From CAVDAL01 sp963606965 (GTDB taxonomy: Bacteria; Actinomycetota; Coriobacteriia; Coriobacteriales; QAMH01), in assembly GCA_963606965.1 (NCBI GenBank), contig CAVDAL010000042.1:1-7708 (forward strand): a stretch of 7,708 nt of DNA. The letters are read 5' to 3'. Numbering within the stretch: the stretch's first letter is position 1; the number at the start of each line of letters is the position of its first letter. A program made the position numbers and the translations under genes. Below, piece by piece: positions 1 to 5,489 of the stretch. A model generated the notes under the pieces. That model saw only the letters and a list, made by a program, of their open reading frames with translations. It ran no database searches and was not told the origin of the DNA.

Positions 1-28
1 ATGGCAACAATGCCAACATTGTTGCCAT
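1..28 (+). repeat. Perfect 12-bp inverted repeat (hairpin) inside the cysteine desulfurase gene
   Basis: ATGGCAACAATG at 1-12 is the exact reverse complement of CATTGTTGCCAT at 17-28, with a 4-base loop CCAA at 13-16. The stem may continue leftwards beyond the window. It lies in coding sequence, where the frame from base 3 reads GNNANIVAIQ just before the VNN motif. No U-run follows, so it does not look like an intrinsic terminator. Function unknown; it may be a coincidence of codon choice. Confidence 0.75.
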
Positions 29-728
29 ACAGATGGTCAATAATATTATTGGAACAATTCAACCATATAAAGAGCTTGCAAAAGTTGCGCATAACCACGG
101 CGCGTTATTCATGTGCGACAGCGTTCAAGCTCTTGGCAAAATTGAAATTGATTTAGAAAATTCAGGCATTGATTTTGCTAGTTTTTCAGGTCATAAAATT
201 GGCGCTCCAAAAGGGATAGGGGCACTTTATATTCGTACTGGTGTTCATTGCAACCCGCTTCTTCGCGGTGGTAAGCAAGAAATGGGCTTACGTTCTGGCA
301 CGCAAAATGTTGCAGGAGCTGTTGCCTTTGCTCATGCTGCAGAACTTGCAAATGCTGAATGCAAACATTCAAGTGATCACTTAGGCTTCATTCGTAAGAT
401 GCTTTTAGCAAAGCTTAAGATGATTGATTTGCCGCACAATTTAAAGCCTGTAATTTCAGAAGATGTAGCGCATGTTCCGCATATTTTGTCGCTTATTTGC
501 GATGGCTTGGAAGGCGAAACTTTAGTCTTGCGCTTTGATAATGCTGGCTTTGCAATATCTTCAGGCAGCGCTTGTTCAACAGCGTCTCTTGCTCCAAACC
601 CAGTGCTAACAGCAATGGGCTTTAGTGAAGATGAAGCATATAATTCAATAAGATTATCATTTGGAAAAGATACAACAGCAAAACAAGTTGACAAACTGTT
701 TGAAGTATTACCGGAGGTTTTATCATAA
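1..728 (+). CDS. Cysteine desulfurase, NifS/IscS type (5' end cut off by window)
   Basis: PLP-dependent enzyme that takes sulfur from L-cysteine, leaving alanine, and passes it as a persulfide to Fe-S cluster or tRNA thiolation pathways in the cytoplasm. The gene is open to the left edge: the first whole codon is at 3, and an ATG at 33 lies inside the protein, so about 40% of a usual 380-400 aa protein is missing. Visible landmarks are the PLP-ring Asp (codon 117-119, in CDSVQALGK), the Schiff-base Lys (195-197, in SFSGHK), the RGGKQEMGLRSGTQN stretch, and the catalytic Cys (573-575, in SSGSACSTAS). The long loop around this Cys fits group I (NifS/IscS), not SufS. Oddity: the usual VNNE motif reads VNNI (33-47). 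The stop overlaps the next ATG by one base. Family assignment is firm; which sulfur acceptor it serves cannot be told from the visible part. Confidence 0.95.
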   Translation, partial: GNNANIVAIQMVNNIIGTIQPYKELAKVAHNHGALFMCDSVQALGKIEIDLENSGIDFASFSGHKIGAPKGIGALYIRTGVHCNPLLRGGKQEMGLRSGTQNVAGAVAFAHAAELANAECKHSSDHLGFIRKMLLAKLKMIDLPHNLKPVISEDVAHVPHILSLICDGLEGETLVLRFDNAGFAISSGSACSTASLAPNPVLTAMGFSEDEAYNSIRLSFGKDTTAKQVDKLFEVLPEVLS

Positions 729-1546
729 TGGAATTGATTGATTGTCATTCACATTCAAGTTTGTCTGGACATGGAGAAGGCAGCATTGCAGATGCTGTGA
801 ACAGGGCAAAAGAGCTTGGATTAAGTGTTTATGCACAGACTGAACATCTTGTTTTGCCACGTCATTTAGACTTTCATTACAATGTTTCTATGGCTCCACA
901 TGTCATGAAAGATTATATTGCAGAGCTTAAGCGCCAGCGTGAACTTTTGCATGAAAGCGGTTCAAAAATGATACTTGTCATTGGCACAGAAGCTGACTGG
1001 TTAAACAATCGTGAAGAAGAACTGATTGATTTATGCAAAGATTTTGAATATGTCATTGGCTCTGTTCATATGCTTGATGAATGGCCATTCGACAGCAAAA
1101 ATGATCGTGAAAAATATTTAGAGCTTGGTGCAGATTATGTCTGGAAGCGCTATTTTGAAGTTTGGCTTGATATGGCAAATTCCAAGGCTCCAATAAATAC
1201 TTTTGGTCACCCAGACTTGCCAAAGAAGTTTGGCGACTTCCCAAGCTTTGACACGCGCGAATATTATGCAGAAATGGCAGCAGCTGCAGCAAGAACTGGG
1301 CGCATGGTTGAAGTTAATACTGCTGGCTTGCGATATCCTGTTGAAGAACTTTATCCTGGATATGATTTATTGAAGGCTTTTTGTGATGCTGGTGTGCCTT
1401 GCACTGTTGGTTGCGATGCCCATAGACCACAAGACATTGGCAAAAATGTTAAAGATGCATATGAAGCAATGTATAAAGCTGGTTATAGATATGTTGCGGC
1501 TCCGCTGCCAGATGGCGACCGCAAAATGATTGCTTTGGAGCCATAA
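728..1546 (+). CDS. Histidinol-phosphatase, PHP family (HisK/HisJ type)
   Basis: Predicted to hydrolyse L-histidinol phosphate to L-histidinol, the penultimate step of histidine synthesis (EC 3.1.3.15), in the cytoplasm. The 272 aa length is normal for this family. The PHP metal-binding set is present in order: H7 and H9 (CHSHSSLSGH), H15, E39-H40 (QTEH), E88 (IGTEADW), H114 (GSVHMLD), H161 (FGHPD), D230 and H232 (GCDAHRP). The VEVNTAGLRYPVEELYP segment (about 194-210) is typical of histidinol phosphatases and favours that role over PHP exonuclease or other PHP hydrolases. The start is ATG in a TAATG overlap with the preceding stop, with GGAGG at 713-717. No other his gene is in view, so substrate assignment rests on sequence resemblance alone; a different phosphoester substrate is possible. 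Confidence 0.86.
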   Translation: MELIDCHSHSSLSGHGEGSIADAVNRAKELGLSVYAQTEHLVLPRHLDFHYNVSMAPHVMKDYIAELKRQRELLHESGSKMILVIGTEADWLNNREEELIDLCKDFEYVIGSVHMLDEWPFDSKNDREKYLELGADYVWKRYFEVWLDMANSKAPINTFGHPDLPKKFGDFPSFDTREYYAEMAAAAARTGRMVEVNTAGLRYPVEELYPGYDLLKAFCDAGVPCTVGCDAHRPQDIGKNVKDAYEAMYKAGYRYVAAPLPDGDRKMIALEP

Positions 1547-2371
1547 ATGAATATTGCGGAACTTGAAAGCAAACTCTTCGAGACATTTCCTGCAGCTGAT
1601 GCAGAAAGCTGGGACAATCCTGGATTAGTTGTTGGTGACAGAAGCGCGCAAGTTGGCAAAGTTGCTTGCAACCTTGACATGACAATAGATGCAGTTTGTA
1701 AAGCAGCACAAGCTGGTTGTAATGTTTTGGTCACTCATCATCCTGCATTTATTGTGGAAGGACCTTCTTGCTTTGGTCCTGCAAATCAAAAGGAAACTCC
1801 TGCTATTGGCAGGATGATTTATGAGGCAGCACGCAAGGACATTAATTTGATTGCAATGCATACAAATGCAGATAGGTCGACATTGGTGCGCGGCGCTTAT
1901 GATGAGCTTTTTGATATGAAATCTCAATGCACTTTTGAAAGCTTGCAAAATGTTGCTTTGTCACCAGATTCAAAAGGCTTTGGCATGGTTTATTCAATGG
2001 ACGAGCCTTTGTCTTTTGGTGAATTCGCAAAAAATGTGGCTGAAAAATTTGAAAGTTCTCCGCGTGTGTGGGGGAATTTAGATTTTAATGTCAAGAAATT
2101 TGCAATGCTTAATGGTTCTTGGGGCGACTCCAGCATATATGACACTGCAATTTCGCAAGATATTGATTGTTTAATTGTTGGAGAAACTAAATATCATCTT
2201 GCGCTTGATTTAGCTGCTAATATATCTTTGATTGAGCTTGGACATGATATAAGCGAGTTACCAATTGTTCCAGTTTTGATGAAGGCTATTGAAAGCATTG
2301 GCGTTAGTGAAGATAAAATCATAAATTTAGATTTATCAAGGCATAATTGGCAAGTTATTGAGAGGGGATAA
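1547..2371 (+). CDS. Nif3-like dinuclear metal center protein (YbgI/YqfO, DUF34 family)
   Basis: Widely conserved cytoplasmic protein that binds two metal ions; its biochemical role is not settled (proposals include GTP cyclohydrolase I-like or metal-insertion functions). The 274 aa fit the family form without the extra central domain seen in some Firmicutes. Family motifs are SWDNPGLVVG (21-30), NLD (42-44), VTHHP with H64/H65, AMHTNAD with D109, VGETKYH (211-217) and ELGHDISE with H233/E237. H64, H65, D109, H233 and E237 match the five metal ligands known from E. coli YbgI. The start ATG directly abuts the preceding stop, with GGAG at 1537-1540. It is followed by a zinc-ribbon protein and RNase H, an order known from actinobacteria, which suggests a conserved functional or regulatory link. 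The family is certain, the function unknown. Confidence 0.93.
   Translation: MNIAELESKLFETFPAADAESWDNPGLVVGDRSAQVGKVACNLDMTIDAVCKAAQAGCNVLVTHHPAFIVEGPSCFGPANQKETPAIGRMIYEAARKDINLIAMHTNADRSTLVRGAYDELFDMKSQCTFESLQNVALSPDSKGFGMVYSMDEPLSFGEFAKNVAEKFESSPRVWGNLDFNVKKFAMLNGSWGDSSIYDTAISQDIDCLIVGETKYHLALDLAANISLIELGHDISELPIVPVLMKAIESIGVSEDKIINLDLSRHNWQVIERG
2361..2367 (+). promoter_or_regulatory. Ribosome binding site that fixes the zinc-ribbon gene start
   Basis: AGAGGGG at 2361-2367 lies 5 bases before ATG at 2373 and overlaps the end of the Nif3-like gene. It supports ATG 2373 over the in-frame TTG at 2358, which would place this purine run inside the coding region. Confidence 0.75.
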
Positions 2372-2372
2372 A

Positions 2373-3086
2373 ATGATTGGAATTTCTGAACTTTTAGAAC
2401 TGCAAGCATGCGACACGTCAATTATTCGTTTAAAAAAGCAGATTGATGAACTGCCTGAAGCTGAACAGATTAAAGAATGCAGATCCAAACGTAAGCAGCT
2501 AAAAGCAAAGCAAGATCAAGTTTTTGAACTTGCAGATGAATCAGAAAATAAGATGAAATCTCTTCAAGATGAAGAAGAAAAAGTCCTCAAAAAAATTGCA
2601 GAATTTCAAGAAACACTAAATTCAAATTCTGATTATAGAGTCACGCAAAAAATTACGCGCGATATGGAAGGACAAGTCAAGCGCCAAAAAACTCTTGCAC
2701 AAGAACAAAATGATGAATTAGAGCGCCAGATAAAAATTGACAAACTTGCTAATAGCGTAATTAATATGCTTCATGATTTAGATGAAAAAGAAGATAAACT
2801 CACAAATCAGTTCAAGACAAAAGGTGCTCAACTTCTTCAACAGATAAAAGAATTGACAGATAGTCGCAAAGCTTATCTTGACAAAATGGATGAACATCTT
2901 GCTCATAAATATGAAAGATTACGTGAAGAAAAAGGCGGCATTGCTTTAGCTTGGCTTGAAGGCGACCACTGTTCAGTGTGCCGCACAAGCTTTTTGACTG
3001 GAGATTTACAACGTTTAAAACATGGCGACAATTTGACTGAATGTCCAAATTGCCACCGCTTATTTATTGTTGATAAGGAAGCTTAA
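2373..3086 (+). CDS. Coiled-coil protein with C-terminal C4 zinc ribbon (COG1579/CT398 family)
   Basis: A 237 aa protein made of a long, charged alpha-helical hairpin (about residues 10-180, rich in Glu, Lys, Gln and Leu heptads) followed by a zinc ribbon. The four cysteines are C200 and C203 (CSVC) and C224 and C227 (CPNC), with the linking sequence RTSFLTGDLQRLKHGDNLTE. This is the architecture of COG1579 proteins: Chlamydia CT398/CdsZ, Helicobacter HP0958 and mycobacterial Rv2229c. Known members act in secretion or flagellar control or bind RNA, but no single function covers the family, and none can be assigned here. There is no signal peptide or membrane segment, so it is cytoplasmic. ATG 2373 is chosen because of the AGAGGGG ribosome site. 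It starts one base after the Nif3-like stop and overlaps the RNase H start by one base (TAATG). Confidence 0.9.
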   Translation: MIGISELLELQACDTSIIRLKKQIDELPEAEQIKECRSKRKQLKAKQDQVFELADESENKMKSLQDEEEKVLKKIAEFQETLNSNSDYRVTQKITRDMEGQVKRQKTLAQEQNDELERQIKIDKLANSVINMLHDLDEKEDKLTNQFKTKGAQLLQQIKELTDSRKAYLDKMDEHLAHKYERLREEKGGIALAWLEGDHCSVCRTSFLTGDLQRLKHGDNLTECPNCHRLFIVDKEA

Positions 3087-3547
3087 TGGAAGAATATTCA
3101 TTATTCACAGATGGTGGCTCACGTGGAAACCCAGGCATAGCTGCCTGTGGTTTTTTGCTAACAGACGGCGGCGGGAAAGAGCTCTTATCTGGCGGTTGGT
3201 ATCTGGGGGAAAATACCAATAATCATGCTGAATATTGCGGTTTAATTTGGGGTTTGCAAAATGCTAAAAGTTTGGGCATAAAAAATCTCAAAATTTATGC
3301 AGATAGCGAATTGATGGTCAAACAGATGAATGGTGTGTATAAAGTCAAAAACGCTCACCTTAAAGATATGCACGCTCAGGCAAATGAGCTATTTTCATCA
3401 TTCGAAAGTATTACAATATCGCACATTTACAGGACGGCAAATAAGGTTGCTGACCTGCGCGTTAATGAATCAATGGACGCACGAGCTCCTGTCGGTTCAT
3501 ATAAAGTTGACTTTTTTGAAGGGTCGACGCAGGCAACACTTTTTTAA
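3086..3547 (+). CDS. Ribonuclease H (RNase HI-like, stand-alone)
   Basis: Cleaves the RNA strand of RNA:DNA hybrids, such as R-loops and replication primers. The 153 aa cover one complete RNase H fold. The four metal-binding acidic residues are visible: D9 (FTDGGSRGNPG), E49 (NNHAEYCGL), D73 (YADSELMVKQM) and D123 (NKVADLRVNESMD). There is no basic protrusion of the E. coli RnhA kind, and the sequence resembles the archaeal/actinobacterial type. In mycobacteria the gene at this position (Rv2228c) is fused to an acid phosphatase domain; here it ends after the RNase domain, with a short tail of about 20 residues past D131. The start is ATG in a TAATG overlap, with AAGGAA at 3075-3080. No active-site residue is missing, so activity is expected. 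Confidence 0.93.
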   Translation: MEEYSLFTDGGSRGNPGIAACGFLLTDGGGKELLSGGWYLGENTNNHAEYCGLIWGLQNAKSLGIKNLKIYADSELMVKQMNGVYKVKNAHLKDMHAQANELFSSFESITISHIYRTANKVADLRVNESMDARAPVGSYKVDFFEGSTQATLF

Positions 3548-3553
3548 GGAAAG
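3546..3553 (+). promoter_or_regulatory. Ribosome binding site that fixes the GTG start of coaBC
   Basis: AAGGAAAG at 3546-3553 overlaps the RNase H stop. Its AGGA core (3547-3550) ends 7 bases before GTG at 3558. This places the CoaBC start at GTG, although its reading frame stays open far upstream, inside RNase H. Confidence 0.75.
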
Positions 3554-3557
3554 ATTA

Positions 3558-4727
3558 GTGGAAACAGTAGTACTTGGAATAACAGGATGCATTGCTGCTT
3601 ATAAAGCTTGCGAGCTTGTGCGAACACTCCAAAAACAAGGAGTGCGCGTTAAGGTTGTAATGACACAGCATGCATGTGAATTTGTAGGTCCTGCCACTTT
3701 CCGTGCCTTAACAAGAGAAAGTGTTGCGGTTGATTTATTCGACAAACCACAAGACCCAATTCATCATATTTCTTTAGCAAAAGAAGCTGACCTATTTTGT
3801 GTTGCTCCTGCTACTGCAAATTGCATTGCAAAATTGAGCGGCGGGATTGCAGATGATTTGCTAACAACAACAGCTCTAGCTGTTAAATGCCCGCGAGTTA
3901 TTGCTCCTGCAATGAATAGCGCTATGTATGAAAATGAAGAAACACAAGCAAATTTGCGCAATTTGCGCGCGCGAGGCTGGAATATTATTGAACCAGAATC
4001 TGGATATCTTGCTTGCGGCGATGAAGGTCGCGGCAGACTTGCAGATGTTGAAGAAATTGCAAATGTAATAATGTCAACTTTAAAGCAAAAGCAAGATTTT
4101 GCTGGCAAGCGCTTTCTTATTACAGCAGGACCAACTCAAGAAGCAATAGATCCTGTTCGTTGCATTACAAACCATAGCAGTGGAATAACAGGATATGAAC
4201 TCGCATATGAAGCAGCTGCGCGCGGCGCACATGTCACATTAGTTTCAGGACCTGTATCTTTGCCAAAACCAGAAGTTGCCGACTTTATTTCTGTAAAAAG
4301 TGCACAAGAAATGCTTGAAGCTTGCAAGCAGCCATTTGAAGAGGCAGATTATGCAATTTTTGTTGCAGCTGTTAGTGACTGGCGCCCAAGTGAAGTGTCA
4401 CAGACAAAAATAAAACATGATGGTAACAAGATGGTAATAACTTGTGTGCCCAACCCTGACATCGCAAAAACTTTGTCTCAAAATAAAGGGAATAAGCGCG
4501 TTGTTGTTTTTGCAGCTGAAACTGAAAATCCAATTCAGGCTGCTAAAAACAAACTTGAAATAAAAAATGCAGACTTGGTTGTTGCAAATAATGTTGCAAG
4601 TGGTCTTGGCTTTGGAACGCGTGAAAATAAAGTGTGGCTTATCGGCCATAGTTTTGAAAAGGAACTACCAGTTATGAGCAAAAAAGAAATTGCTCGAAGC
4701 ATTTTGGATACGTTAATTGAAATGTAG
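3558..4727 (+). CDS. coaBC: Bifunctional phosphopantothenoylcysteine decarboxylase / phosphopantothenate-cysteine ligase (CoaBC, Dfp)
   Basis: Carries out two successive steps of coenzyme A synthesis: CTP-dependent joining of 4'-phosphopantothenate to cysteine (CoaB), then FMN-dependent decarboxylation to 4'-phosphopantetheine (CoaC). The 389 aa are close to the usual 400. The N-terminal CoaC domain (about 1-175) has GITGCIAAYK, active-site H70 (HHIS), APATANCIAKLSGGIADDLL, PAMNSAMY with N120, and flap Cys C153 (LACGDEGRGRL). The C-terminal CoaB domain (about 183-389) has ITAGPTQEAIDPVRCITNHSSG with N205, AAVSDWRP (270-277), VPNPDI and FAAETEN. The usual KIKK-like motif reads TKIKH (283-287). 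GTG is chosen as the start because of AAGGAAAG upstream and because the family begins just before this glycine-rich motif. It begins 10 bases after the RNase H stop, implying coupled expression. Confidence 0.95.
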   Translation: METVVLGITGCIAAYKACELVRTLQKQGVRVKVVMTQHACEFVGPATFRALTRESVAVDLFDKPQDPIHHISLAKEADLFCVAPATANCIAKLSGGIADDLLTTTALAVKCPRVIAPAMNSAMYENEETQANLRNLRARGWNIIEPESGYLACGDEGRGRLADVEEIANVIMSTLKQKQDFAGKRFLITAGPTQEAIDPVRCITNHSSGITGYELAYEAAARGAHVTLVSGPVSLPKPEVADFISVKSAQEMLEACKQPFEEADYAIFVAAVSDWRPSEVSQTKIKHDGNKMVITCVPNPDIAKTLSQNKGNKRVVVFAAETENPIQAAKNKLEIKNADLVVANNVASGLGFGTRENKVWLIGHSFEKELPVMSKKEIARSILDTLIEM

Positions 4728-4741
4728 AATGAGGTATACGC

Positions 4742-5488
4742 ATGACTTTTCTTAATGTTGAAGGCTTGTCGCTAAAAACAGCGATGGGCAAAGTGTATAC
4801 AGATGTTTCGATGTCTTTTGATGAAGGCAGCGTTATTGCTGTATATGGTTCAGAGAAATCTGGACGTACGTCGCTTCTTTTGACATTGTCTGGGCGAATG
4901 AAGCCATCTCGCGGCGAGGCTTATTTTGATTCGCTGCCGCTTTCAAAAAAGCATGGCAAAATAAGGGCTGCATCTGCTCTTTCATTTTTTGATGGCATAA
5001 ATGATGTGCAATCATTTTTGAAAATTAAAAAGCTTTTAGCAGCTGAATTGCAGCTTTCAGGCAAGTCTGGTTCAAAAAAAGCTGTAAATGAATATTTAGA
5101 GCGTTGGGACTTCACAAACTTAGCAGACACACAATTTATTAATTTGGATGCTTATGACAAAGCTGTTTTTGGTTTCATGCTTGCAGCAACTGGCGACCCA
5201 AAGCTCATCTGCGTTGATGATGTTGAAACTAATTTAACACAGCATCAAAGCAGCAAATTGATAAAGCTTTTCAAAGATTATGCCAAGCAAACAGGGTGCT
5301 GTGTTTTATTTGCAATTTCTGCTTATGAAGTTGCTTCTTATGCAGACGGAGTTGTTGTTATGTCTGAATCTGCAGAAGCTCAACGTCAGGCAGTTTTAAA
5401 GCAACATCCTGAATATCTTATTCCTGTTGTTGGTAGCGGCAACGGTATTAATGTATCAAAAACAAATAATGGTGAGGGGTTGAAATAA
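4742..5488 (+). CDS. ABC-ATPase-like protein with altered catalytic motifs, partner of YhgE/Pip
   Basis: The 248 aa have the outline of an ABC transporter ATPase: an N-terminal strand set, a P-loop at 36-44, a Walker B-like segment LICVDD (155-160) and the final DGVVVM strand (202-207). The chemistry is altered. The P-loop reads GSEKSGRTS, so R42 replaces the Walker A Lys. The catalytic Glu after Walker B is D160. The LSGGQ signature position reads roughly NLDAYDK (134-140). The H-loop His is Ser or Ala (FAISAYE, about 190-196). The last 35 or so residues form a polar tail. It sits 14 bases after coaBC (GAGG at 4731-4734) and ends one base before a YhgE/Pip gene, so it probably serves that protein. 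Either it binds nucleotide in a non-standard way or it has become a structural or regulatory subunit. I recall GxGRT-type P-loops in similar YhgE-linked actinobacterial proteins, which would argue against decay, but I could not check this. Confidence 0.8.
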   Translation: MTFLNVEGLSLKTAMGKVYTDVSMSFDEGSVIAVYGSEKSGRTSLLLTLSGRMKPSRGEAYFDSLPLSKKHGKIRAASALSFFDGINDVQSFLKIKKLLAAELQLSGKSGSKKAVNEYLERWDFTNLADTQFINLDAYDKAVFGFMLAATGDPKLICVDDVETNLTQHQSSKLIKLFKDYAKQTGCCVLFAISAYEVASYADGVVVMSESAEAQRQAVLKQHPEYLIPVVGSGNGINVSKTNNGEGLK

Positions 5489-5489
5489 T

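Noticed and set aside
377..748. 123-codon minus-strand open frame opposite the cysteine desulfurase
   Set aside because: It lies entirely opposite conserved coding sequence, including the active-site Cys region. No recognisable protein; a shadow of codon bias.
2358..2372. Alternative TTG start for the zinc-ribbon protein
   Set aside because: It would add only MRGDK, encoded by the AGAGGGG ribosome-binding run. ATG 2373 at 5 bases spacing is the better start.
3330..3557. Upstream extension of the CoaBC reading frame into the RNase H gene (open from 3330)
   Set aside because: The extension overlaps a well-conserved RNase H in another frame, has no CoaBC family resemblance, and a good ribosome site precedes GTG 3558, where the family's N-terminus begins.
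3625..3644. Small hairpin CACTCC / GGAGTG with an 8-base loop in coaBC
   Set aside because: Only 6 pairs, inside conserved coding sequence, with mismatched flanks and no T-run; expected by chance.
3951..3968. Tandem 9-base repeat AATTTGCGC in coaBC
   Set aside because: It encodes NLRNLR, where the family alignment needs no extra residues (TQANL..LRARG), so it is probably chance codon use rather than a duplication.
3764..4108. 114-codon minus-strand open frame opposite coaBC, and similar minus-strand frames elsewhere
   Set aside because: All mirror strongly conserved plus-strand genes and have no recognisable domain.
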